Below are positions 13,072 to 25,800 of a DNA stretch of 64,000 nucleotides, one piece after another; position 1 is the first letter of the stretch; every line of letters begins with the position of its first letter. The translations under genes and the position numbers were made by a program. Source of the stretch: Quillaja saponaria (lineage: Eukaryota; Streptophyta; Magnoliopsida; Fabales; Quillajaceae); the NCBI GenBank assembly GCA_029379385.1, contig CM055612.1, positions 4,030,001 through 4,094,000 on the forward strand, given 5' to 3'. The notes beneath the pieces are model-generated. The model saw only the letters and a list, made by a program, of their open reading frames with translations, did not search any database and was not told where the DNA came from.

Positions 13072-13620
13072 CTAGTTTATATGAAAAGAAAAGAAACCCA
13101 TAAAATATTTACTAGGAACATATAGTTGTAGTCCCCAATTAAGATTAAGGAAATAAGATTGACATATCAGCTGTAACCAGCAATTTCCCTGGGCACCGTG
13201 AACGGCCCGCTCTTTGGGACAATGCGGCGACAGAGGAGACGCCGGCAACCTGGATGAGAAATTTCGGAGCGGGAAATCCTCTGCATCCGTCAGGCGAGTG
13301 TCGTCCTCGAAATTGAGAGCGTAACTGGAAGGATCGTAGCTGAAATCAACCGAATGAAAATGACGGTGTGATCTCCAACCCGATCGGGAAATAATGAAGC
13401 GGGCGCTCCTTCCTCTAAAATCTGGCGATTCGTTTGCCATCGATTTCTTGAGCCAGGCGTAAGGAGATTTAGGCATCCTGGGCGTCCGTGGCTTAAAGCT
13501 ATAATCTTGGTGGTGTAATTGTTCATGATTAGCGTGAACATTGTTGTGGCTAGAGAAACAACAAATGGATGCTTTCAGCTTGTGCCTCAAAGACGACGGT
13601 TTCTGGTAATCGTTCAACAT
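13072..13620 (-). CDS. Second 'stress induced protein' family member
   Basis: Single-exon minus-strand gene, a paralogue of 11120-11611. From the ATG at 13620 the open frame gives 182 residues: MLNDYQKPSSLRHKLKASIC, a Cys-Cys patch, YAWLKKSMANESPDFRGRSA, a His/Arg-rich patch, and the hallmark FSYDPSSYALNFEDD near residue 110. A longer ATG at 13890 is unlikely because a TATA-like TTTATAAATA lies between the two (about 13699-13708). The last 30 or so residues of the open frame look unlike protein (hydrophobic, no family resemblance). A neighbouring frame reads KSGPFTVPREIAGYS and then stops at about 13160, which looks more like a natural C-terminus. A one-base indel near 13215-13225 is suspected. 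Confident in the gene, unsure of its 3' end. Confidence 0.65.
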   Translation of the reverse strand: MLNDYQKPSSLRHKLKASICCFSSHNNVHANHEQLHHQDYSFKPRTPRMPKSPYAWLKKSMANESPDFRGRSARFIISRSGWRSHRHFHSVDFSYDPSSYALNFEDDTRLTDAEDFPLRNFSSRLPASPLSPHCPKERAVHGAQGNCWLQLICQSYFLNLNWGLQLYVPSKYFMGFFSFHIN

Positions 13621-13694
13621 TGTGAATCTTTTTCCGATTCCGGTAGTGGTGGGAGAGCGAAAAGAGAAGTGAGTAATGGCGGAGGTGGATGATT

Positions 13695-13712
13695 TGGGAT
13701 ATTTATAAAGTA
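13695..13712 (-). promoter_or_regulatory. TATA box of the 13072-13620 gene
   Basis: ACTTTATAAATATCCC on the minus strand, about 80 bases upstream of the ATG at 13620. The spacing fits a start site near 13670 and a leader of about 50 bases. Confidence 0.5.
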
Positions 13713-13899
13713 TAATAATGGTGGGCCCCAGAAAAGAAAGACAAGGATGAGGTTTGAGCCTCTGATGGGTGTGTGGGCCCAAATGGTAGCTGGGATAAAC
13801 CAAATGAAGCCGACGAAACCGTGGGACGAGCGTGGCATCGGTTTTTCTGTTAAACCCGTGTGGCGAGACGGCTTTTATTATGTGCTTCATTTACATTTT

Positions 13900-14900
13900 C
13901 GATTTTTTTCATCTCTATTAACTTATATAAGTAACTAATAATATAACTAACATATTAGCTCTCTCTAGTAATGCAACCCAACTAATTTTAACTTCCTCAT
14001 CTAGAATTAATTTTTCAATCCTTAAAAACAATTTGTGTATTCGTTGGTTGTGGCTTGTGGCCAAAAATTAGAATTACAATATCTTACTTTTTTTTTTTAT
14101 TTTGTTTTAAATTTATTGTATATTTTAGGATAAGATTGACAATTTGGATTATAGTGTACTTAAATGTTGAAACTAATATCAAACCTTAAAGAGTAAAAAT
14201 ATTTTTATTATATTAATTAGTTATAATTTCAATTTTGTATAATTAATAGAGCTTTTTATATTAATTTGACTGTTTGTAAGATTTTATATATATACTATGC
14301 TGGTGAATTGTGTTGTTGAGAATTAGAACAATGAAAATGTCAAATCTCTTTGACAAGCAGAGTTGGTTTGTAGCTGCTGGGATGACATGTGAGTTTGGGG
14401 AGTGGAGACCTTTAACTTGTCTTATGAAGCTAGAGTTTTCCAAAGTTGAAGGTTCTTTTAATACTTGTAAAAAAAAAATAATATTTTTTTGTATTTTTTT
14501 AATAAATATTCAAAAGACACTTGTTAAACTATAATAAATTTAATTATTAAAAATTAAAACTTTCTACAAGTAGTAATTTATACAATAAATAATACTAAAA
14601 TAATAATTTAATTACCGTAATAAATATTATAAATTTCGTTAGGTTAATCTTTTTTTTTAATTAAAACTCTAATTTTTTAATATTTTCTGAATGTTTAGTA
14701 TATTATTTGTACGCCAATAAAAAATAATAGGAGAATTTCAATGTCAAACCTAAAATTAGACAATAAAAAATAATTTTATATTATATTATTCTGTTTGAAT
14801 TATATTAATAATTAACAATTTCACATCTCATCTTTTAGTTATAGGATTAGGAAATGAGTCACACTTGTATTTTTTTAAAGATATATATAAAATATAAATT
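13900..14900. other. AT-rich intergenic spacer
   Basis: No supported gene or repeat. A 74-codon plus-strand open frame (14310-14534) and its minus-strand shadow have no recognisable content. Confidence 0.45.
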
Positions 14901-14914
14901 TCTAACCTGACCCA

Positions 14915-15000
14915 TATGCATTTGGGCCTTTCTTCAAGGGCTGATGAAGCCCAATTTCAACTTTTCTTTACTATTTTCAAATCAAACGGCGTCGTTCATA
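14915..15000 (+). promoter_or_regulatory. Promoter motifs of the neurochondrin gene
   Basis: Upstream of the neurochondrin ATG there is a TGGGCC site II-type motif near 14924-14930, an inverted GCCCA near 14949, and AAACGGCGTCGTT (14984-14996), close to the palindromic AAACGACGTCGTTT motif seen in many plant housekeeping promoters. The assignment is from motifs and position only. Confidence 0.4.
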
Positions 15001-15152
15001 TTTTAATTTTATTTTTAATTATTAACTTGACGGTACTAGGCTACTAGCTGTCTTTATTTTTCCATTTTCAGACCCTGAAAACGAAAAGAAAAGCACGCTC
15101 CAGTTTCCAGTCCCTTCTGTTGGAATACCTGCATTCAACTTCTCCGCTTTCC

Positions 15153-18100
15153 ATGGTGAACAGTCTCTCTCTCTCTTACTTACAGTCTTCATTTCCATTC
15201 TTTCTCTCTCTACTCCTTTAATTTTTTTTCTCTTTTCGTTTGCAGGAAACACAGCAAGAGCAAAGTCCGCATCTCGAAGACTGCTTGAAGCTCCTGAAAG
15301 GAGAACGAGACGAACAACGCCTAGCTGGACTTCTTCTCGTCACCAAATTCTGCAAAGGCGACGATCATTCCTCCCTCCGTAGGGTTTACGATGCCGTCGG
15401 ACCTAGTTTCCTTGACCGACTACTCAGAACTGGTACTTTCTTAAGCCTTATGCTTGTTTCCCGAAAAAAAAAAATGTGACTTCCAGAATTATTTTAATTG
15501 ATATGGTGATTTTTTCCAGTTGAATTAGGTGTGGGAAAAGGAACCGTTGCTAGCAGCGCCGCCGATAATCGTGATGCATATTTGCAGCTTTCAGTTACGG
15601 TTCTTGCTGCATTCTGTCGTGTTCCTGAAATTGCTTCTTCTCAAGACATGGTTTCTAAAATTCCACTCATACTGGAAATAATGTCCAAGGAGTACGGTTC
15701 TGATTCCTCAAATTTTCTTTTGAAGTTTAGGTCTTAAACTACAAATATTTGACACTCATATTTACTTATTATGAGCTTGTGGAATATATTTACTTATTTT
15801 TCAAACTTTTTTCTGAAATTGGTGTCAATTTTCTTTCTTAGACGCATTATTAGTAGCTTCCTGATTAAATTAGCAATGGATGGTACCAATCATTCTTAAC
15901 TATATACTACTATTATCTATTGATTGTTGATTTATGTGCAATATCTCTTGTGTAGATCAGGCTCGTCTCTTCTTGAAGAATGTTATGAATTTATATACTT
16001 GGTATCAACTGCTTCTGCTAATGGGATCGTGAAGTTGTACGATTGTGGAGGCGTCAAAATTATAGCTTCTCAAATATCTTCATTACAGGATGGTATGCAT
16101 TCTTATTTTTTTTGACTGGAATCACTGGATGGTGCTTGAGCCTTAGTATTGGCAAAGTGTGTTGCTTCATGCTATATAAGTGGGAAATGATGAATTTGGT
16201 CTAGTCAGGCAACTAATACCATTTTGTCTTTAGTTTTATACTTATTGTATTTGTTATTTTTTAAAATATTTATCTAGAGACATGGGATTTTGGATTTTCA
16301 TTTCCCTATTCTTCATCTGAAATAGAAGTCATGCAAGTTAAATATTGTGCAGGTTCTCATCCTTTGGAGATTTCAATGAAACTTGTGCAATTAATACTAA
16401 GTAGGCTATCCTTGGACACCATTAACAATGACTACGTATATGAGCTCTCAGTGATTGTAAGTTTTTATTTTACATACTGTATATTTTTAGTGTTGATTAA
16501 TAAGCTTCAATTGCGAGTCTTTTTTTCAATAGCATGTACATTAGAATAATACGCAATTATGCATCTCTCCTATTTTAGGTTGCAACTGTAGCAAGGCAAT
16601 TTGCTGTCTTGCACAACACTTTGAAATTTGAAGCTCTCCACCTACTTGCTGCCATCCTTGCTTCAAAACAATCGGTATGCGACCATGTCTTACTTTGGTA
16701 CTTTCTCTTGTGCTTGTTTTGATGATATAATTTGTTAAAACCATTTTTTTAAATCACCAAGAAAAGCTTTATAAATTTCAACTAAGTTCTGGACTTGTTA
16801 TGGTCTGGTCTGATGGCTGCTTAATGCTTACATTTTACTATCTCTAACTAGCTACTCGGATAAGAGTTACTCTTCATTTGTACATATTTTAGCATGCTAC
16901 TTTAGGGATATCTCCTTGATTAATTTATGATGTACTAATTATTGAAATTACCATATCTATGTCCTCGTTGATATTTTGAAACTCAAAATTGACTGCAAGA
17001 TCTTGGTATTCTCAGGCACCACTTTTTGATGCTCTCCGTGTATATCCAAATGGAAGTTGGTCAGGTTACATGCGTGTTGGAATTATGGCCATTTTGCAGA
17101 ACCGTGTTGGTATGTTGTGCTAGTTTTAATATTTGTACTGTTCTATTTTACTTTCCTTCCAACATCAACTGTCTAACTTTCTGAGCACAGAATTCGTAAT
17201 TTTCTAATCCAGGCTTATTTCTTTGTGTCATTTATATGCAGCACCTGCTGAAAGGCTTCATGCTCTTATGTTGGCCGAGTCTATGATTACCATATTTGGA
17301 GAGGGCTGGTTGATTGACCAAATGAACATACCTGATGTACAAGATTCCACTTCAACTGATATGTAAGTTCTGCTTCTTAAATCTGGCCATTTCTTCTCAG
17401 CCATCTCGCTGACTTGGCCATCTACTTAATTTTCTGGGCTCTCTTTTCCCTCAGGTGTCTATTGCTTGTCTTGGAGCAATCAAGGGTTGAAGTTGCTGTT
17501 CTTCTGAATGAATTGGCCTATTTGAAATATGAAGCACCTAAGAATACTTCATCTACTTCTGAGACAATAATCTTGAAGCAACGAAATGTAGGTGTTGCCT
17601 ATTCCTTGGTTGAGAAGATAATAAAATTAATTGCAAGAGTTGGTGAAAATGAAGGTAAATAAGTTTTGTTTCCTTATCGAGGAAGGAGTATTAACTCAAC
17701 TTCTCTGTTACTCTGCTTAAAGATTGGTTTCAGTAGCTGCAATAACTTTTACTTGGAGCCAAGCGTGTCACAATTAGTATTCAGAAGTGTTGTATCCATT
17801 TGCTGTCTTGAATTTAATTCTCTTTAAGATTGTCATTTTTCTTCTCTCTCAAATGCTAAAATCCAGTCTCTATCTAATCATTTTAATCACTATAAAATTG
17901 TCCGTGCTGAAGTTTACTTCTCTTCTACCTACAAGAACTTACTTGCACCTGAGTCCTGAAATGGTTACTGCCAGTACCTTACTTCTTGTGTTTCCACTGT
18001 TAAAGTGGTGTAGCTGGGTTCTTGACTCAAATTTTGGGGTTATGCCTGATACTTTATCTAGTTATGTGTATATATAATGTATTTGACTTCTTTGTCTCTA

Positions 18101-21100
18101 AATCATTATGGTGAGTTTGTTTGTTATTTCTTGGAGGTTATCTTGATCATCTTTGTGGATCATCTGTAGGAAGCGTTATTAATGAAAGCTCGCTAACAAA
18201 AATTATCCATCAGCTTAATGAGACAATTGGCGTGGTTCTAGAATATTTAGAAGATGCAAAGGTATGTTGGTGACTACTAATGAGTAAAAGCATTTGAAAA
18301 TCTAGTTCACTACCTCTAAACTTAAGAGTGGTAATTTACAGGAACATGGACAAAAGAAAGGGGATGATCTGCTTGCTTCAGTGCGGGTTATTGGAAGGTA
18401 TAAATGATTTTTCTCCATTCTTCCCCAATACTTAATGTTCTCAGTGGCTATAATGATGAAATGGTATCACGCCAATTGTGCATATATTTCAAATCACGTT
18501 TAGTTTGAAAGATTCAAATTCTAATACTGCATGGATCTTTCACATAGTAAGTCAGTTGATATGTGGTCTGTGTTCAAGAAGTTATTATCTGGGAAAAATA
18601 AACTTACGAAGGTTCGTAAGAAATAGTAACTACTTACTAGTAATATGAGAAATCTGAAGCTACCTTTAAAGTCATATTGGTTGTTATGGAGCTTATCTGA
18701 TCTTATTATAACATATTAAGAGGAGGTTAGAAACAATCTTTGTTTGTTTCCTCTTGATAAGAGGAACTTCTGCATTTACCTATTTGGACAACCTATGCTA
18801 CTAATAACAAAGTGAATTTAATAGTATCAGCATCTCTTTTTTTTTCTTTTTTTCCTTTTTTTTTTTTTTTTTTTCCTTTTGTGCTAAGAAGTTTTATCAC
18901 ATTGAAGCATGGTTTAATTATTGGATCCTTGTTTGAGTTTTGAATTCAACATAAAAAAGATTGTTTGTTGGAGATCTTTAACTTGTTCGTTTCAGCTATC
19001 TTGCAGAAGTATCCCTTGCGTGCGAGGAGAAAGTACGAGAACTTTTAGGGTACATGCTTTCCATTGAAGGCGAAGATGAAAACAGGTTCTGACAATTTAA
19101 TGTTAATGGACTTCTTATAAGCTCTATCTCTCTCCACTTCTATCCCCTTTCTGCAATAAAGGCAAGGTGGCCTAAGTCATCTATGAGTTAATTTCCTTTT
19201 CACTCGCTATCTTTCAATTTGTTATTTTTCCTTCGGGGAGCATGGGGTGGGGTGGGTTTGAGGTGGAGGATGAATGACCTTTGCTCAAATAATGATAAAT
19301 TGCAGCCCTTTCTACTCTGTATGTTTTTTGCTTCCTATGCTGTGTCAAATTACAATGAAGACTGAAGGATGTAAAGCTCTGGCTTCTTCTGGAGGACATA
19401 AGGCTGTAAGTGATACTGCAAGTCCTATGATTTTGACATATAAAAGTGCATCATTATAATTTTAAATGGATTAAAGTAGCTATCTTCAGGTTAATGATTG
19501 CTTGATCATTTTTCTCAGTTTTCCTTTTTGTATTTCTTATAGAACAGTCAAATCAAACTTCTACATGGGCTGTGCTGTGATATTAAAAACGCATTATTTT
19601 TTTGCCAAATGGCTCTACGTGCAGGTCATGGATTGTCTCATAAAATTAATTGGGCCAAATGGTTATACGGTTGAGGATAATGGTTGCATCTTCTTGGCAT
19701 GTGATACAATAATGAATCTTCTACTAAAGGTAGCATTGTCATCAGAGTAACCAAAAAATATGATATTTAATATGAAAAATATTAACAGTTTGTGTTTTCC
19801 CCGTAGAGTGATACGGTGCAACTCATGTTAGATGAATCAGCTTTCATTGATCTTTTGAAAGCATTGGCAAATTGGACAGGTACCTTTTTGAGTAACAGGT
19901 TTGACTATGCATGTTTTATTGTTTGTTATTGTACATGGATTACCCTTATTTTGTGCGCTTCTGTTATATCTGCCCCGAAGGAATGGTTTCTGTTTTTGTA
20001 TTAAGAAAGTTTGTAATTTCTACAGTTTCTATTCATTTCAGTGTTGCATACAATAAAAAAGCATTAAAGAATGACAAGTTTGTCCTGGACTAAAAAGCTT
20101 AGAGATTGTTTGATTATGGGATTTAGTAGGACTCATAATCCTGAAAGATTTAAAATTTGAATTTTGTAGGAAGGGGGATGGAAACTCTAAGATTTTGTTT
20201 GTAATGAAGATTTAAAGATATTAGTAATTCCAATAAAATGATTGTTGGGGCTACAATAAATGGAATAATGTTCTTACAATTACATAGTCCAACCATTACT
20301 TTCCAGTAAGGAAAATGAGTTTGTGTAGGGTTGACTTCTCTAACTATTTTCCTTCCCCTCCGGTGCTTAGAGGAAGAAAAAGCTAGGTGTTATTTCATAA
20401 GAACTGGAATGTGTTGTTTTCACCTCATTGAAAGTGAATTCACGTGCTGATTGGCTGGAAACAAGCAACTCTTGTCTTCTACTGGGATTTTCATAACCCT
20501 CCCGAAGCTTTTCAGAGAACAAAAGGAATTATTTAGAAGGGGTTGCTTGGCCTGGTGTTTCCGTGTGTGGTTGGGCCTACATCTCATGTGCCTGGAAAGA
20601 AAACGAAAAGACTATGGTCACCAACGTTGGGAAAAATTCTAATTAGGTAAGGATAAAATGCTGCTGTGGTCGTGGGTTGATTGCATTACAACCCTATCTT
20701 AAACTGTATACATAGTGTTTGCGTGATCTCTTAGATCTCATTGTTTTGTTAATATGTGATATTATTATCATTTTTCATATTTTATATCCTATTTTCCCTT
20801 CCAACCTTTTTTTTATACATAGGAAGCTTGCAAAGTATTTTTTTTCAACTGATATTCCTGAACATGATCTGTAGAAAAAATTGGTGATACATCAAGTATG
20901 ATGATGGCTTCAAGCATTTGCTCTCTGATACTTGACCATACATCAGAGGAGGCTCTTCTTAACCATCCTAACTTCGACAATAGCATCCTCAGTAGGCTTT
21001 CTTGTCTCTTTGCCAGAAGTTTAGCTTCATCTGAACAGGTAAACTGCAATTCAGCTTTTATTCCAGTATATAGAAAATCTGCAGGGGAAGAGTTACGAAG

Positions 21101-21404
21101 ATGGATTTAATTGGTATAAAACTTATACCCTTGTGATGGTTTCATTAGTTTATTCACTTATCTGCTCTTCTACAAATTCATTGCAGAACATCTCTGATCC
21201 AGCTAGTGCAGATAATGATCTTCTCGAGATTGTCACAGCAGGTGCATATTTCAACCTCAATAATATTTGAAGCCAATGCACGTACTAATTTATTCTTATA
21301 AGTTGCAAATGACCATTTTGATATTTCGTATGTCTTAACCGCATGCAGGCTATGCGCGATGGGCCAATCGGTATCCCCACGTAAGAGAGGCAGTTGAGAC
21401 GTGA
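15153..21404 (+). CDS. Neurochondrin family protein
   Basis: Helical-repeat (ARM-like) protein of the neurochondrin family (Pfam PF05536). Plants typically have one gene of unclear function. I trace 18 coding exons: 15153-15155 (the ATG alone), 15246-15432, 15520-15691, 15956-16092, 16353-16456, 16579-16674, 17016-17109, 17242-17362, 17455-17654, 18170-18261, 18342-18397, 18996-19085, 19306-19405, 19625-19729, 19807-19879, 20875-21038, 21187-21241 and 21349-21404. They sum to 1905 bases, an uninterrupted 634-residue frame. Recognisable segments are LEDCLKLLKGERDEQRLAGL at the N-terminus, DAYLQLSVTVLAAFCRVPEI, SGSSLLEECYEFIYLVSTAS, ARQFAVLHNTLKFEALHLLA, PFYSVCFLLPMLCQIT, and DHTSEEALLNHPNFDNS near the end. 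No signal peptide or membrane segment is visible. The very short first coding exon fits best because the next exon opens in frame with no ATG of its own before conserved sequence. The family call is strong; exon edges are by eye. Confidence 0.88.
19880..20874 (+). other. Large intron 15 of the neurochondrin gene
   Basis: About 1 kb between exons 15 and 16, among the longest in this gene. Short open frames inside (such as 20451-20642) match nothing I recognise. The stretch from about 20090 to 20650 differs in texture from the flanks and could be an old insertion, but I find no clear terminal repeats. Confidence 0.4.
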
Positions 21405-21792
21405 CTGGTTATTTTGACAATTGACGCTTCTTTCCATTGCATAACACGATATTCCAATTTCCAAATGTCCTCATGGTGTTTTTCCAATATGCCTGTATAT
21501 CTCATCACCGAGGTATTGTGATTCTGGAGTATAGTTTCTGACATGGCCATCATCAGATTAACGTTAAACCACTGAGGGGTTCATCCTGTATCTTCATGCA
21601 ATGGCTTAAAATCAAGTTATCAGCCTACACACCCTCCTTTTTCATCTTGGATTCAACTTACGAGATTCTAGTTTTTCTTATCTCTTTTCTTCTTGGATTC
21701 TAGTTACCAGAAGCTGGTTTTTGTTTGATTTTTCTGTATACATTTTGTTTTGCTTTAACCTGTAGAACATGAAAGAATCAGCGTCACATGTA

Positions 21793-22322
21793 CGGTGTGT
21801 TTAGAAAAAGATAAAAATAAAATTTATTTTATTTTAAACAAATTTTACAATTTAATTTATTTAAAATAAATTCTCATTGATAAAATTTAATTTATTTCTT
21901 TTATTTGAAACGAATAAAAAATTTATTTTAGTTTAAATATTTTTTTAATATTATTGTTATTTTTTTAAATTAAAATTAGTATTGATTAACTGAAAAATAA
22001 GAAAATTACTTGTTATTTAATGAATGAAAAGACAGGTTTGAGAAAAAATTATAGTCAGTCATGTGAACATTTAATATAAAGTGGGAGTGATTTTTTATTT
22101 ATTTATAAATTTATTAAATTAAAAAATATGTGTAATATTAAGGATAAAAATATTATTTGATTTTTAAAAAATAACAATTATCTGAATTTTATAAAACATA
22201 ATTACAATTTATAATTGAATAAAATGTACATTTCAAATAAATTTTATTTAAAAACTATAGAATTTTACTTGTTATAAATGAAAACTGCAATTTTACATTT
22301 ATTAAGTATTCTAAATACACTG
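21793..22322. mobile_element. Candidate MITE with terminal inverted repeats
   Basis: The left end CGGTGTGTTTAGAA (21793-21806) and the reverse complement of the right end, CAGTGTATTTAGAA (22309-22322), match at 12 of 14 positions. The roughly 530 bases between are very AT-rich, non-coding and rich in self-complementary A/T runs. It sits between two genes, as MITEs often do. Target-site duplication and superfamily are unclear. Confidence 0.45.
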
Positions 22323-22828
22323 ATAGTACCGCCAGGTACTAAATTGTTGATTTAAGCTCTTAAGCGTTTTCTGCTTTAAATGTTAACTCTGGTTTTATTA
22401 TTTTCCTTCAATATGTATTTTTCTCATTTTTTTAGCATATTAGAATGAAATATGTAATTTTTTTTTTCACTAAAACACATTGTTTTTAAGGTGAATATTT
22501 CATGAGTAAATTCATATTTTCTCAATTTCTTTTTTGACTTTTTCTACTTCCTAAATAAAATTACTCCACCTCCATTGACGGTCCTCTCCTTCCCCACTCA
22601 AACTCTCAAAATTAAAAAAAGTTAATTTTTTTTTTTTGTGAAAAAAAGAAGAAGTTATTTCATTGTTTTAGATTTGTAATAAAAACAAAAAGCAGAATAA
22701 AATATCAAAGGCTTCAACAACTCCTAAACGAGACGACAGCTAAGCCCGCCGCCTTCTCCTTCAGTTGTCTGTAAATTAAGGAGTAAGTGGCGAAGTTGAT
22801 GAATTGATAGAGAAAAAGCGACAAAGAA

Positions 22829-25800
22829 ATGGGTTGTGGGAATTTCTTCTTCACCATTCTCATAACCTTCTCAGTAGCTCTAATTACATACAACTTACTC
22901 ATCTCAGCCAATGCTCCTCTTAGACAAGAATTCCCAGGACCATCAAGATCATCATCTTCTATTTCTGTGGATCCTATAATCAAAATGCCATTGGACAGAT
23001 CAAGAGGAAGAGACGGTTCGAAGATGTTGTTCCACACAGCAGTCACAGCCTCAGACTCTGTGTACAATACTTGGCAGTGTAGAATCATGTACTACTGGTT
23101 CAAGAAATTCAAGGATGGACCCAATTCAGATATGGGTGGGTTCACTAGGATCTTGCACTCTGGCAAGCCTGATAAGTTTATGGATGAGATTCCTACCTTT
23201 GTTGCCCAGCCTTTACCTGATGGAATGGATCAGGTATTTAGGTTTTATCTTATTCATCTAAGATTAATTTCTGTTTAGCTGTCTATCTTTGATTGGTTTT
23301 TCTCACTGTACTTTATTTTAGTGGGATTTTGTGCTTTTGTGTTTATGATAAAGAAGAAGAAGATACATTAGGACGGGAAACAATGCGAACCTGTTATAGT
23401 TTCTTTTTTCTTTGGTTTGATCGTCTTTGGTTTTTAGTTCTGAGCTAAATTAATTTTTTTGATTCTTCTGGGCTTCCTGGACCTTGTCTACATAATATAT
23501 AACTTTGCTACATTTTCCCGTCTGGAATTTTGATTATTTCTTTGCTAGTTGAAGGCTGCGGAAATGTAATCATGCCCCCATCATCTATGGTGGCTGAACA
23601 TTAGATTTAAATATGCCTTCCTCTTTTTTCTCCTTAGATTATCTTGGAAACTAATTAGGTAGTAGTATATATTAGTAGCATGTTACATATAAGTCTGGAG
23701 AATATTCACTCTTCTCATAATTGAATTGCATTTGATGTGGGTATATTATTTTAGAGACCCCACAATTATTCTTTGGGATGGTTGGAAATACATCATATTT
23801 TAATGAGGAATGTAAACCATGCTAGATAATGATTTCAGAATGACCTTCCAAAAAGAGAAGAGGAAAAAAACATAGATCATGGTAATTAGTAGAATCTTGA
23901 AAATAGGAAAAAGAAGTTTTTTGGATTTTTACGACTTGTTTAATTATGTTAAACATCTTTCCAGTTTCCTCCTCCATGTTCAATGAGATTTTTCTAACCA
24001 AAACTTAGATAGCAAGTTTTTCCATGTGAAAGACTAGTTGGTTTCCAGTGGTATATTGGAAATCATCTGAATGAGGTCTCTCATTAGAATTCAAGGTTTT
24101 CTAATTATTTGAAATGGACATCATAAACTCAATTACAACAATCTACAGACGGAAATTGGATTAACTATTTTTCACAACTAAACAAGGTCTGAGCAACACA
24201 GTGATTGAAGGACTGCAATTGAAGGAACTGTTTTTTTTTTATGTACACTTGCATGCTTGGGCATGTCTAGGCTCTCAAAAGAATTGATAATTTATTTATT
24301 CCCATGCTTGAATATGGAAAACCAAAAGAAGATCAAACTTCTGTTGAGTTGAACAGCTTGCTTATGAGTCGAAGAAATGAGGCATAATAAGTGAATAAGA
24401 AACATAAGGAGTTTTCCTTTTTCTTCCTTACTGTTGTTCTTTGTGCCTAAACTTAATATCACACTGGGTGCATTGCTCATCTTTATAATTGCAGGGTTAC
24501 ATAGTACTCAACAGACCTTGGGCATTTGTGCAATGGCTCAAACAAGCAGATATTAAAGAAGAGTATGAGTTTTCAACTACACAGTTTTTGTCTACCTATC
24601 TATATGACTATACACACAAACACATATAGTTGATCATTTTGTTTAGTTTGGCAAAGTACAATTTTATTGATGTCATTTATACCATGTATCCAGTTACATA
24701 TTGATGGCAGAGCCAGACCATATAATAGTCAAGCCCATACCAAACTTATCCAGAGATGGGCTTGGAGCTGCATTTCCTTTCTTTTATATTGAGCCTAAAA
24801 AGTATGAGGCAGTGCTGCGTAGGTTCTTTCCTGAGGAAAATGGACCAATAATCAACATCGACCCAATAGGAAATTCACCTGTCATTGTGGGGAAGGTAGG
24901 TATGTTACTGTCTTGGGATCAACAAGTAATCGCTTTTGTTTTCTGGCCTTTTCTTATGTTGGATGGAAGAATTTTAGGAATCTCTCAAAAAGATTGCTCC
25001 CACTTGGATGAATGTTTCCTTGGCAATGAAGAAGGATCCTGAAGCAGATAAAGCATTTGGTTGGGTGCTTGAAATGTAAGCTGTCTCTAATTCATTGAAC
25101 AATATGTTGACCTTACCGCAGTTCTTGATTTCTTCCTTTTATCTTGAATCATGATATAGGTATGCTTATGGTGTTGCATCTGCTCTTCACGGTGTTGGTA
25201 ACATATTGTACAAGGACTTCATGATTCAGGTTCAGTAAGATTATCATTTCATTTATGTAATACTGTGTAGGTCACTCTTACAAGTCAGCGACAGAGCATC
25301 ATTCTGCTATCTATGATTGTTGAGGACCTTCCATTTCTATAGATATGTTTTTGAAGTTTTTGCAGAATTTATATGTGATTATTGTTCAAATAAATGATGT
25401 TTTTGAAATCAATATGCATACTGTTACCAAGAACATATATCAAACTTCCCTAAAATTGTTTACACTATGCATCCCACCCCACCTTATGGAAAAAATTGAC
25501 TAAATTCTGTTAGTACCTTTCTACTGACTTTTATCTAGTGATGTTGTAGTTATTCATGTAACTAGGGTTTGTGTGTGGATAACCATATTTTTCCTTTCCT
25601 TTTTATCATACAATGCCTTTTTCTTAAGGATGAATTGACAATTACTTGGTTTCAGCTTACATCAATTTTGTGTCAAACTTTGACCTTCGTTCTGCCATCT
25701 CCAAATCATCATCTCTCTGTCATTATTATTGTTCTGAAGTTCCTAACCTCATGTTGAAGTTTAATAGCTAATTAGCTGCACATCTTATGCTTCTTCATTT

